The notes beneath the pieces are model-generated. The model ran no database searches and had not been told where the DNA came from. It saw nothing but the letters and a program-made list of their open reading frames with translations. A DNA stretch of 64,000 nucleotides, taken from the IMG/VR virus record IMGVR_UViG_3300020219_000012, positions 36,343 through 100,342 of that record; one strand, written 5' to 3'. Positions 55,538 through 62,950 of the stretch are shown piece after piece. Position 1 is the stretch's first letter, and each line of letters begins with the position of its first letter. The DNA is from a virus. A program made the position numbers and the translations under genes.

Positions 55538-56011
55538 CTACGCGGCTTGCTGTGCTTCTGCGATGAACTGCGTGACGTTGGCCAAGAGATTGTCGAGCTC
55601 TCCCTCGAGCCCGAGCACCTGAGCGATGGCCCGGCTCCGCGTCACGATGCCCTCGATTCGAGTGAATTCGCGTTGCAGGGTTTCGAGCGCACGTTGCCGA
55701 TCGTTCACCAGGCTTACTGTCTGCACGTACCCCGCTTCACGTTGATCCGACGGATCATGCACATAGGCCACCACCGAAACGGTCCTACGGTCCACGGTGG
55801 CGTTGATCTTCACGGAGCGAATGAGGGTTCGCGCCTGGTCGAGTCGCCTCTCGTGCGCCGCCCGGGTGTCATCCCAGGTGAACGCATCATGCAGCGGGCT
55901 AGTGACCGGACGAGCATCCTCGATGACCAACTCAGGAACGAGTCGTCCTCCCCCCAGCTGGGTCAACTCCGCTAGACGTTTGGCAATCGCTTCCCTTTGG
56001 GCGAGCGTCAT
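55538..56011 (-). CDS. Conserved-type phage hypothetical protein
   Basis: 157 residues, GGAGG ribosome site 8 nt before ATG. Helical ends and a beta centre (RTVSVVAYVHDPSDQ, YVQTVSLVNDRQRALETLQ). Follows the 276-residue gene closely in the same operon. Function unknown; the C-terminal helix (LDNLLANVTQFIAEAQ) is typical of small phage proteins. Confidence 0.55.
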   Translation of the reverse strand: MTLAQREAIAKRLAELTQLGGGRLVPELVIEDARPVTSPLHDAFTWDDTRAAHERRLDQARTLIRSVKINATVDRRTVSVVAYVHDPSDQREAGYVQTVSLVNDRQRALETLQREFTRIEGIVTRSRAIAQVLGLEGELDNLLANVTQFIAEAQQAA

Positions 56012-56014
56012 GGA

Positions 56015-56845
56015 TTAGGCCTCCACTCCGTTGCTGGTGATTTCCTGCACCTTGGTCTTGGCCCGACCGTTGGCCGTGGCCGGTGCAAACGACCGGTGCT
56101 TACCGACTGCGTCGAGGTACCAGGTGTAGAGCTCCTCGGTCTCTTCGTTGGAGAAGTTCGGCTCCTTCATGCCAGCGAGCTGCACATCGCGCCCACCCTC
56201 CGCCACGATGCGCTGATAGTCGGGGTCATCTGAGCCGGCGATATTGAACAGCCCGTAGTTGCCGGCGCCCTTCTCGTTGCGATAGTCGCCGATGCCGATG
56301 TACATGCCAGCTGCCGCCAGGAGGTTGGCCACCGACTGCAGCTGGAGCTGCGGCATCACGTACGACACTGTGATCGAGCACGCCCACTCCTGCATGTAGC
56401 AGCGGGTCCGCACATCCGGCGCCCGGTTCATGCCGGCCTGCCGGACGATCCGCATATCGAGCTGGGGTATGCCGAAGATGTCGATGCGATCACCGACCAC
56501 CCACAGCATGCGACCGACCTCGGCCTTGCTGACGCCCGGCAGGTCGAGCGCCGCTGCCCGCATCGCTCCGCGGAACGCGGATGAGAGGTGCTGCACGAAC
56601 GTCGGCCCCTCCTTGTTGTTGAAGTAGATGGAGCTCTGGTACTCCTCGAGCGGGCGGTGCTTGAGCGAGGACTTCTTGTCGGCCTCGGTCTTGCGCCCCA
56701 TCGGCAGGAGCAACTCCTGCTTGGTCTTGTTCGACAGGCAGTTGTGCAGCATGGGCGTCGTGCCCACGAGATGGAACGTAGCCTTCCCGCGCTCGACGTT
56801 GATGATCTGAACTTCGCCCGACTTTTCGTTCGCCTTGGTCGCCAT
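56015..56845 (-). CDS. Widely distributed phage protein of unknown function
   Basis: 276 residues from ATG 56845; upstream in-frame codons run through a terminator and a tRNA-like remnant and are ignored. FHLVGTTPMLHN near residue 25, KQELLLPMGRKT, a central FGIPQLDMRIVRQAGMNRAP, RTRCYMQEW and GIGDYRNEKGAGNYGLF are the conserved pieces of a protein family I have seen in many phages. The glycine-rich loop recalls RAMP-like folds but this is not established. Driven by a GGCATAAG element 46 nt upstream. Confidence 0.62.
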   Translation of the reverse strand: MATKANEKSGEVQIINVERGKATFHLVGTTPMLHNCLSNKTKQELLLPMGRKTEADKKSSLKHRPLEEYQSSIYFNNKEGPTFVQHLSSAFRGAMRAAALDLPGVSKAEVGRMLWVVGDRIDIFGIPQLDMRIVRQAGMNRAPDVRTRCYMQEWACSITVSYVMPQLQLQSVANLLAAAGMYIGIGDYRNEKGAGNYGLFNIAGSDDPDYQRIVAEGGRDVQLAGMKEPNFSNEETEELYTWYLDAVGKHRSFAPATANGRAKTKVQEITSNGVEA

Positions 56846-56890
56846 TTTGTTTCTCCAGTGAATGTGTGGGAGCGTTATTGCTCTATTCCA

Positions 56891-56898
56891 CTTATGCC
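56891..56898 (-). promoter_or_regulatory. GGCATAAG element, copy 7
   Basis: Context CCAGGCATAAGT, 46 nt before the ATG at 56845 and shortly after a terminator on the same strand. Confidence 0.6.
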
Positions 56899-56927
56899 TG
56901 GAGCGATTGAGTGAAGTGCCAGTGACT

Positions 56928-56963
56928 AAAAAAGAAAAGTCACCGAGGTTGCCCTCGGTGACT
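56928..56963 (-). terminator. Strong rho-independent terminator
   Basis: Perfect 11-bp stem AGTCACCGAGG/CCTCGGTGACT with a four-base loop, followed by TTTCTTTTTT on the minus strand. Ends the radC transcript and the tRNA-like remnant. Confidence 0.9.
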
Positions 56964-56964
56964 A

Positions 56965-56995
56965 GTGGACCTGCTGGGACTCGAACCCAGGCCTC
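56965..56995 (-). pseudogene. tRNA 3'-end remnant downstream of radC
   Basis: T-arm CTGGG-TTCGAGT-CCCAG followed by acceptor strand CAGGTCCA. No matching 5' acceptor strand, D-arm or anticodon arm is found upstream, so it is not a complete tRNA. Tail fragments of tRNAs can mark attachment sites or decayed tRNAs; no integrase is in the window. Confidence 0.5.
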
Positions 56996-57035
56996 GTCGA
57001 AACCAAGGGCCGACCCTACCATGGTCGGATTATTG

Positions 57036-57674
57036 TCAGTCGAATCCACCCAGCATCTCGCTCACTGATCGGAACTTGCGCCCCGCGATGACGATGTGGT
57101 CAACCATGGGAATCCCGACCAGCTCGCCCACCGCCTGCACGCGCCGGGTCAAGGCCATGTCCTCTTGGCTGGGCGTGGGGTCCCCGGTCGGGTGGTTGTG
57201 GGCGATGATGCAGCCCGCGGCCGAGATGCGAATGAGGGGCCGGAAGATTTCCCGGGGATGAGCCTCGACGCCGTTCAGGGTCCCCCGGGCCACCTCAATC
57301 TCGGCAATGACCTGGTTTCGGGCGTTGAGCGCCAGCACCACGAACACCTCCTGTTTGAGCCCGGCGAAGAACCCCTGGAGCCGGTCGAACACCGACTGCG
57401 GGGTGGATACTACCCCTAGTGTCCGGCAGGTCATTGCACGCCGACCCAGCTCGAAGATGGCCGCCGTCTTGCGGGCGCCGACCCCGCCCACGGCCTGCTT
57501 GAGCTCGAGGTGCGGGGCCCGGCCGATGGCCTCGATGTCACCGACCCCTTCCAGGAGCCGGTCGCTGGCGCGCGTCCCCAGGGCCAACGCCAGGAGGTCC
57601 TTGTCTGACAATTTATCAATCACCCGCGGGCTCCTTCTTTGTGGGGCTCGTCTGGTCTGGATCTGTTTGGTCAC
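57036..57674 (-). CDS. radC: RadC-type JAB-domain protein
   Basis: 212 residues. An N-terminal helix-hairpin-helix region (LELKQAVGGVGARKTAAIFE) and the JAMM signature HNHPTGDPTPSQED near residue 160. This is the RadC/YkfG family; the zinc site suggests hydrolase activity, and it is often carried by phages and mobile elements, possibly in DNA repair or anti-defence. Confidence 0.88.
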   Translation of the reverse strand: MTKQIQTRRAPQRRSPRVIDKLSDKDLLALALGTRASDRLLEGVGDIEAIGRAPHLELKQAVGGVGARKTAAIFELGRRAMTCRTLGVVSTPQSVFDRLQGFFAGLKQEVFVVLALNARNQVIAEIEVARGTLNGVEAHPREIFRPLIRISAAGCIIAHNHPTGDPTPSQEDMALTRRVQAVGELVGIPMVDHIVIAGRKFRSVSEMLGGFD

Positions 57675-57868
57675 GGTGAAGTCCCTTGGTTCAAGTGTTG
57701 TTCACATGGCGCGCACAGTTGATGCGCCCGCTCGGGCGGCAGCGCGTCCCCGCAGCGGGGGCAGTGCGTGGCCTCTGTCTTCCACGCACCGCCGACGGAG
57801 TTGGAGCACCAGCCGTCGCACGAGCACGGCCTAGCCGGGGCCGGCACGAAGTCGTCGCCGAATGTCAC
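57671..57868 (-). CDS. Small zinc-binding protein
   Basis: 65 residues. CSCDGWCSN, HCPRCGDAL and QLCAPCEQH provide three cysteine groups, enough for one or two zinc sites. Coupled to radC and to the next gene by 4-nt overlaps. Function unknown. Confidence 0.6.
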   Translation of the reverse strand: MTFGDDFVPAPARPCSCDGWCSNSVGGAWKTEATHCPRCGDALPPERAHQLCAPCEQHLNQGTSP

Positions 57869-58050
57869 AGCTGGCGCCGCCCGGACCGCCTCGCCCGCGC
57901 GAGCGCCGACTCGCGCAGGTACTCGCAGGTGCTGACGTCGGCCGCGGCAGCGTCGATCACGGCTAGCTCGTCCGGCGTGAGACGCACCAGGACGGCGTTG
58001 GTGCGACCCGTGGAGGGGCGGCCCGGGCCGCGGCGGGCAGGGGTGGTCAC
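57865..58050 (-). CDS. Ribbon-helix-helix-type protein
   Basis: 61 residues from a GTG overlapping the previous stop (GTGA). Basic N-terminus (ARRGPGRPSTGRTN) then VLVRLTPDELAVIDAAAADV and TCEYLRESALARARR, the strand-helix-helix of MobC/CopG-like DNA-binding proteins. Confidence 0.62.
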   Translation of the reverse strand: MTTPARRGPGRPSTGRTNAVLVRLTPDELAVIDAAAADVSTCEYLRESALARARRSGRRQL

Positions 58051-58355
58051 GCGGTCATCTCGCGCTCGGCCACCCGCGCAACCTCGTGCGCGTAGTCTGA
58101 CCACGCGCCTAGTCGGTCCCGGTCGTCGCCGTCCACGCCGGCCCGGCAGGCCGAGAGCAGCCCCGCGAGAGACAGGGCGCCGGCCACGACCTGGTCAATG
58201 TCGCCGTCGATGGCATCTGACGTGTACCCGGCGCCTACCATGCCGGTCTCCTCCAGCGATGACACGGCGTCGGCCGAGAGCGAAAGAGTGCGGCCGGCGG
58301 GGGTGATGATTTTCAGGTTTGTCATGGTCGTGGTCCTCGGTGCGGGGATGGTCAT
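58047..58355 (-). CDS. Hypothetical protein
   Basis: 102 residues if started at the ATG overlapping the upstream stop; an ATG 30 nt further in has a better GAGGA site. NLKIITPAGRTLSLSADAVS then acidic helices. Function unknown. Confidence 0.5.
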   Translation of the reverse strand: MTIPAPRTTTMTNLKIITPAGRTLSLSADAVSSLEETGMVGAGYTSDAIDGDIDQVVAGALSLAGLLSACRAGVDGDDRDRLGAWSDYAHEVARVAEREMTA

Positions 58356-58927
58356 GCGACGCCAGCCTCGGCGAGCGCCTCAGCAGCGCGGGCGCGGCTC
58401 GCGGTGTCGTAGCTGGCGTAGTAGATCTCGGTGTACCGTGGGCCCTCCACGCCGGCGTATGTGTGCGCGGCGGCGCTCCGGGCCGCATCGTCCCAGCCCT
58501 CGACGTAGATCGGCTCCGTCGGATCCTCGGCGATCTGGGCCTCGACAGCGGCCACGCCGTCCCGGGCGCCCAGCGTGACGGCGCGCGCCTCGCGGGGGTC
58601 GGCGATCCCGGTGGCCTCGACATGCGCGATCGACTCCTCCTGCTCGGCGATCGCCATCATCGCCCAGTCGTACTCATCCTGTCGCTCGGACGCCTCCAGA
58701 CGGAGGATCTCCTCTTCCTCCTTGGCGCTCGCCCACGCATCCCCCGCCGCGTCGGTCCTGTCGGCCCACCACGCGTCATATGTGGCCTGGACCGCGTCGA
58801 CGGCGGCATCGTGGGCCTCGTCGGCGGCCTCTGACCGCTCCCTAGCGACGGACTGGATCGCCCACAGCTCCTCCAGATCGTCGGTCAGGCTGGATACCGT
58901 GGCGGTGGCGGTGTCGGTGGTGGTCAT
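58352..58927 (-). CDS. Ala/Glu-rich coiled-coil protein
   Basis: 191 residues from ATG 58927 (AGAGGACACC). Almost entirely helical with Ala, Asp, Glu and few hydrophobics (EELWAIQSVARERSEAADEA; ASAKEEEEILRLEASERQDE), ending in a short YTEIYYASYDTASRA part. Compositionally typical of this right-hand block. Function unknown. Confidence 0.55.
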   Translation of the reverse strand: MTTTDTATATVSSLTDDLEELWAIQSVARERSEAADEAHDAAVDAVQATYDAWWADRTDAAGDAWASAKEEEEILRLEASERQDEYDWAMMAIAEQEESIAHVEATGIADPREARAVTLGARDGVAAVEAQIAEDPTEPIYVEGWDDAARSAAAHTYAGVEGPRYTEIYYASYDTASRARAAEALAEAGVA

Positions 58928-58973
58928 GGTGTCCTCTTGTGGTGGTGGTGCCGCGCGGTGGTGGCGGGATGCT

Positions 58974-59570
58974 TCACGGGGACACCGGGGAAAACCGAAG
59001 GCCCCATGCCGCTTCAAGCGCCTCGTGGTGCTCGACCGCAACGTGGTCTTTCATGCCCGTTGACTCGAGGGTCGCACCGTAGAACCCCCAACAGGAGTCA
59101 CCCACGGCGGGATCTTCGCGACGGACTCGGGTGTCACAGGTACCGCACACGATCTCCTCAACCGACGCGATCACGTACCCCCAGACATCGCCAGACAGAT
59201 AAACAGAATACGCCTGGACTTCTGCGGTCAGGCACTTGCGCACCTTGTCGCGAATGGACCGTGTGATCTTCTGCACTCCGTGGCACTTGCGGATCGCGGC
59301 GGGTGTTGCGACGATCACGCCAACCTGCCCGGAATCCCACGCGCAAGAGACTCTCGTGGTGGACATACGGAGTCCTCCGTGGTCGTACAGGTACACGGGT
59401 AGGACCACGGATCCCTTTGGTGCGTGCTCCTTGATCCACTCGGTCGGTTCCTCGTCTGGCTGGGTGTCTCCGAGTGTGTGGCGACGATGCCAACAAGCCA
59501 GGAGGCCAAGGGTATCGAACTCGCGGGGGTCGGTTGGATCGTTGTCCGGTAGCACTTTGACGGTAATCAT
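58974..59570 (-). CDS. Conserved phage protein of unknown function
   Basis: 198 residues from ATG 59570. ACWHRRHTLGD, VVLPVYLYDHGGLRMSTTRV, CAWDSGQVGVIVATP and SVYLSGDVWGYVIASVE with DSCWGFYG near the end are the conserved segments of a protein family found in many unrelated phages. No enzymatic motif is known; two CxxC (IVCGTCDTRV) suggest a small zinc element in this copy. ATGA-coupled to the preceding gene. Confidence 0.62.
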   Translation of the reverse strand: MITVKVLPDNDPTDPREFDTLGLLACWHRRHTLGDTQPDEEPTEWIKEHAPKGSVVLPVYLYDHGGLRMSTTRVSCAWDSGQVGVIVATPAAIRKCHGVQKITRSIRDKVRKCLTAEVQAYSVYLSGDVWGYVIASVEEIVCGTCDTRVRREDPAVGDSCWGFYGATLESTGMKDHVAVEHHEALEAAWGLRFSPVSP

Positions 59571-59719
59571 TGTGAAATCTCCATATCCGAGGGACGGCAG
59601 ACAGGGCACGGCCCTGGGCCGCGATGGTCGGACGTGCACGTCTCGCGCGCCATGAAGATGGCCCGCGCGTCGACGGCGGCGCTGTATGCGTCCCATGCGG
59701 CGTCGGAGGCGGTGGTCAT
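59567..59719 (-). CDS. 50-residue protein with N-terminal helix
   Basis: ATG 59719. Starts TASDAAWDAYSAAVDARAIF, similar to the partial gene at the right edge (SDAAWAAVSACARAAK), then CTSDHRGPGPCPVC, a possible zinc site. Follows a pair of operator-like repeats. Function unknown. Confidence 0.5.
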   Translation of the reverse strand: MTTASDAAWDAYSAAVDARAIFMARETCTSDHRGPGPCPVCRPSDMEISQ

Positions 59720-59762
59720 GGTGGCGGTCCTTGGTGCGGGTGGGGGTCTCTCGTCGACCGTA

Positions 59763-59816
59763 AATAGACGATAGCGACTATCGGGCGTGGCGTGAATAGA
59801 CGATAGCGATAAATCG
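59763..59816. promoter_or_regulatory. Paired operator-like direct repeats
   Basis: AATAGACGATAGCGA occurs at 59763-59777 and 59795-59809, 32 nt apart (three helical turns), each in an inverted repeat (CGATAG-CGA-CTATCG at 59769-59783; CGAT...ATCG at 59801-59816). They lie in the 158-nt spacer upstream of the 59719 start, so they are likely operators. The rest of the spacer holds nothing else I can identify. Confidence 0.6.
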
Positions 59817-59877
59817 ACTGGCCGGCCCGGGGGAGGGCACGGCGTCGGCGTCGGGAGGGCGCAGACGGGGCAGGGCG

Positions 59878-60486
59878 TCATGCGCCGCGCAACGCGCGCG
59901 CCGACCGCGCGATCGAAATCAGGACGTCGCGAAATTCAATGGGCGACCGCGACGCCTCGCGCTTGCCTACGCGTGGGCGCACCTCGCCGCTTTTTACATG
60001 ATTGCCGCACCAGCTCACGAGGGCACCGGCCTTGTGCGCCGACGAGCCCCAGCGCAGCGGCGGCAACTCGACGCCGAACGCGTAGAGCCACGTGGCTTTC
60101 TTCGCGACGTGGCCGTACCGATGCTGTTCGACGTGGGCCGACCACCCGCCGCATGTCCCGCGCTGCCATCCGCCGCCACGTGGAGGGACCGGCAGGCCAA
60201 ACGCCGGCCACGCGTCGCTGTATGCCGGGTGCTCGAGCACACCCCCGACGCGCCGAACGTTCGCCAGCGCCGACGCGAAGCACCCGCCGTCTTCGCCGCG
60301 CTTGTGGCCCCATCGCGCCTCGACGAGCCCGGCGAGCCGACACCATCGCGAGCACGGCGGGTGTGCCACGACTGGCCACGGACCGGCGTAGAGCCGCGCA
60401 TCGCGTGCCTCGTCCCACGGGTCGACGTCGGGCAGTCCCTGATACACGCCGCGCGGCGCGGGCTCGACGTATAGGGCTGCGATCAC
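59878..60486 (-). CDS. HPPC-motif protein, possible DNA methyltransferase relative
   Basis: 202 residues from a GTG overlapping the previous stop. VVAHPPCSRWCRLAG contains the PPC loop seen in cytosine-C5 methyltransferases, followed by GGVLEHPAYSDAWPAFGLP and HVAKKATWLYAFGV, as in a phage family annotated as DNA-methylase-like. The AdoMet-binding motif I is not evident, so activity is uncertain. Confidence 0.5.
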   Translation of the reverse strand: MIAALYVEPAPRGVYQGLPDVDPWDEARDARLYAGPWPVVAHPPCSRWCRLAGLVEARWGHKRGEDGGCFASALANVRRVGGVLEHPAYSDAWPAFGLPVPPRGGGWQRGTCGGWSAHVEQHRYGHVAKKATWLYAFGVELPPLRWGSSAHKAGALVSWCGNHVKSGEVRPRVGKREASRSPIEFRDVLISIARSARALRGA

Positions 60487-60896
60487 ACCCCACCACCCTC
60501 GGCGACGGCGCGCATCCGCAGCTCGGCGATCAGCGCGTCCCGCTCGGCCCGCAGCGCGGCGATCTCGTCGTCGGCACGCACCTCGTCGCGGTGGGCGTGC
60601 TCGGCGACCCAGGCGATCACGTTTCCACCACGGATCAGGCCGGCCCGCAGCGACGCGATCTGCGCGTCCCGCTCCGTCGCCGCGTCGAGCAGCGCCGGGA
60701 GCGCGTCGAAGACCATGGCGGTGAAATGCGACTCCCACCGATCCAGCGCGACCTCGGAGGGACACGCGGCCTCTTGTGTGTACCCGTGCGGGCAGCACGC
60801 GTCCTCGTCGGCCTCGTCGTAGCACAGCCCGGACGGCGCCTCGGCCAGGAGCGCCCGCAGCGCGGCGACCTGCTCGGGGGTGATGGGGTCACTCAT
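60483..60896 (-). CDS. Cys-containing helical protein
   Basis: 137 residues starting MSDPITPEQVAALRALLAEA. SGLCYDEADEDACCPHGYTQ has four Cys/His in a possible metal site; a coiled coil follows (DDEIAALRAERDALIAELRM). Its start lies in the repeated 24-nt junction of this block. Confidence 0.55.
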   Translation of the reverse strand: MSDPITPEQVAALRALLAEAPSGLCYDEADEDACCPHGYTQEAACPSEVALDRWESHFTAMVFDALPALLDAATERDAQIASLRAGLIRGGNVIAWVAEHAHRDEVRADDEIAALRAERDALIAELRMRAVAEGGGV

Positions 60897-61191
60897 GATC
60901 GCTCTCCTTGTTGATCTGCAGATCGGCGCGACGCCGAGCTTCCTTGAGCTTGCCGATAAATTCCTGCATGTCGCGAGCTAGACCCTCGCGTGCGGCGATC
61001 GCCGACTCCAGAACGTCGAGGCGATCTCCGATTATCGTTTCCTCGAGCTGGTCCATCTGCCGATCCAGGTAGCGCAGGCGCGCGGCCTGCGCTCTGGTGG
61101 TCGCCCCTTGGAGCTCCATTTGTGCGAGCACGCTGCGTTCTTCGGCGATCTGGGCGTACCTCGCGACCTGCGCGGGGGTGATGTCAGCCAC
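60889..61191 (-). CDS. Coiled-coil protein of the cassette block
   Basis: 100 residues from a GTG at 61191 overlapping the previous stop. Long helix (ARLRYLDRQMDQLEETIIGD) ending NKESDHE, whose codons form the ribosome site and start of the next gene. Function unknown. Confidence 0.52.
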   Translation of the reverse strand: MADITPAQVARYAQIAEERSVLAQMELQGATTRAQAARLRYLDRQMDQLEETIIGDRLDVLESAIAAREGLARDMQEFIGKLKEARRRADLQINKESDHE

Positions 61192-61423
61192 GGTCCACCT
61201 CCACGGTGGGCAGATCGTCGACGTAGATGTTCGGCGTCTCACCCTTGTGCGCGAGCGATGACACGCGCAGTCCGGGGCGGCGCTCCTCGGCCACCGCGAG
61301 CGCGCGCGCAGCCGTCGAGGCCAACACATGGACCGTGACGTTCGTGCGCCATTGCTTGGCCGGCGTCGGCGGCATCGACCCGGCGATCACCCACAGGCGC
61401 AGATTGTCTGGCAGGTCACTCAT
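61184..61423 (-). CDS. Small beta-rich protein of the cassette block
   Basis: 79 residues, MSDLPDNLRLWVIAGSMPPT start at the junction repeat. Strands NVTVHVLASTAARALAVAEE and TPNIYVDDLPTVEV give a ferredoxin-like alternation. Not recognised. Confidence 0.52.
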   Translation of the reverse strand: MSDLPDNLRLWVIAGSMPPTPAKQWRTNVTVHVLASTAARALAVAEERRPGLRVSSLAHKGETPNIYVDDLPTVEVDRG

Positions 61424-61922
61424 TGGAATCCTCCTTATCGGCGAAGTGCTGCTCGATCGCGTCGGCGATCTCGCCACCCGCATGACGGGACCACCTCGCC
61501 CACCCGGTGGCGCGCATTCCGCCCGGGTCTTGCGGACCGGCGCACAGGAACGCCACCACCTCCTCGATGACCTTGCGGCGCTCGTCGGCGACGGCGACGC
61601 GCACCCGCGAAGGAATCATCGTCTCCGTGGCGAACGTCTCGAACTGCGCGCGGTCGCGCTCGACGTAGACCGCGTTGGTCTGCTCGGACTGGTCGCGGAT
61701 GAGCGCAGCGAGACGCAACACCTCGACGTTCGCCGTCAGCGCGCGGGTGCGCCAGTTAACGGGCTTGCCGGCGCACTCACCATGCATGGCAGCCCAGCAG
61801 CGATCGATCGGGCACAGGCACGCGCCCCCGTTGACGCACGTGCGCCAGGCGACGACATCGGCGGGCGTGGCGATGCGCTGGTCGCACGTCGGGCAGCGAT
61901 CCGTTGCGATGGTGTCACTCAC
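61416..61922 (-). CDS. Zinc-module paralogue D with coiled-coil body
   Basis: 168 residues from a GTG at 61922 that overlaps the upstream stop. The N-terminal zinc module RCPTCDQR...CLCPIDRCW...GECAGKPVNWRTRAL matches three neighbouring genes. The body has RVAVADERRKVIEEVVAFL, which also resembles the 62624 gene, and ends KEDSNE. One of four paralogues; probably DNA- or protein-binding. Confidence 0.62.
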   Translation of the reverse strand: MSDTIATDRCPTCDQRIATPADVVAWRTCVNGGACLCPIDRCWAAMHGECAGKPVNWRTRALTANVEVLRLAALIRDQSEQTNAVYVERDRAQFETFATETMIPSRVRVAVADERRKVIEEVVAFLCAGPQDPGGMRATGWARWSRHAGGEIADAIEQHFADKEDSNE

Positions 61923-62631
61923 TGGGATTCTCCTTGCTGCGATACGACCGCCGCGGCTGAACCGATCCCTGCGCGATTCGCTCGCACACTTCCGCGAAGG
62001 CGCGCGCGCGACCGTCAGCGATCCGCATCTGCATGTCGTTCCCCTCGGCCAGATAATCACTACTCGCACGGTTCCAAGCGCCTCCGCGCTCAACACACCA
62101 TCTGTACAGCGACGAGCGCTCGGCGTGGAGCGTCGCGAGTTTGGATAGCGCGGCGTCGCGCTCGATCGTCACCTCGTCGCGCTGCGCTCGCGCCTCGTCG
62201 CGCTCGACGATGGCCGCGGCTAGGGCTGTGGTGCGCAGATCGCGGAGCACCTCGTCGAGCCGCGCGCGCACATGGGCGCCCTGCGATCGTTCGTTGTCGC
62301 ACCGCGATCGCGCGTCGTCGCGCTCGTCAGTGAGCCGCAGCATCCCGTCCTCCGCAGCCTCGGCGCGTGCCTGCCATGCGGCCACCTCCGACGCCATCGC
62401 GCTGTAGCGGCCGGCCCACTCGTCGCGCTCGGCCTCCGCTGCCAGCGCGCGGTCGCGCCAGTGCATGCGGAGCCGGCCGACGCACTCGCCGGTCAGAGGC
62501 GACCAGCAATGGTCGCGTGGACACACGCAGGCCAGCCCGTGGTCGCAGTCCAGCGCGGTATCAATCTCGGCGAGCGAGACGCGTCGCCGGTCGCACGTCG
62601 GGCAGCGCTCTGCTGCGATGGGGTCACTCAT
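61915..62631 (-). CDS. Zinc-module paralogue C with long coiled coil
   Basis: 238 residues. Zinc module RCPTCDRR...CVCPRDHCW...GECVGRLRMHWRDRAL, then a long heptad coil (AAEDGMLRLTDERDDARSRC; ARLDEVLRDLRTTALAAAIV) and a C-terminal end RSKENPSE that encodes the next ribosome site. The longest of the four paralogues. Confidence 0.62.
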   Translation of the reverse strand: MSDPIAAERCPTCDRRRVSLAEIDTALDCDHGLACVCPRDHCWSPLTGECVGRLRMHWRDRALAAEAERDEWAGRYSAMASEVAAWQARAEAAEDGMLRLTDERDDARSRCDNERSQGAHVRARLDEVLRDLRTTALAAAIVERDEARAQRDEVTIERDAALSKLATLHAERSSLYRWCVERGGAWNRASSDYLAEGNDMQMRIADGRARAFAEVCERIAQGSVQPRRSYRSKENPSE

Positions 62632-62950
62632 TTGGATTCTCCTTGTTGGCGAGATCGCGCAGCTCTAGCAGCCGTCCCTCGCTCGCCGAGTCACACTCCA
62701 GCGATGCGAGCCGGTCGCCGATGTCGCACGCCTCGAGTAGCGCGGCGCTGAGCGACTCGACCTTCGCGATGGCCTTGCGGCGCTCGTCGGCAACGGCGGC
62801 TGCGATCCGCGTCGGCTCAAGCCGGCGGTCCTTGCGGCAGTCGTAGCACTGCCGGTGCGTGTCAGCCGCGTCCGCCTCCGCAGTCTCGGCGCGTGCCTTC
62901 CATGCGGCCACCTCCGACGCGAACACGTCGGCGGGGGTGGTCTTGGTCAT
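62624..62950 (-). CDS. Coiled-coil protein with CxxC
   Basis: 108 residues from ATG 62950. SEVAAWKARAETAEADAADT then RQCYDCRKDRR (CxxC) and AAAVADERRKAIAKVESLS, shared with paralogue D. Ends NKENPNE at the junction repeat. Looks like the body of the family without its N-terminal zinc module. Confidence 0.55.
   Translation of the reverse strand: MTKTTPADVFASEVAAWKARAETAEADAADTHRQCYDCRKDRRLEPTRIAAAVADERRKAIAKVESLSAALLEACDIGDRLASLECDSASEGRLLELRDLANKENPNE

Noticed and set aside
56015-57049. Longer reading of the 276-residue gene up to 57049
   Set aside because: The extra N-terminus would be translated through a terminator and a tRNA-like sequence; the ATG at 56845 with a promoter element upstream is preferred.
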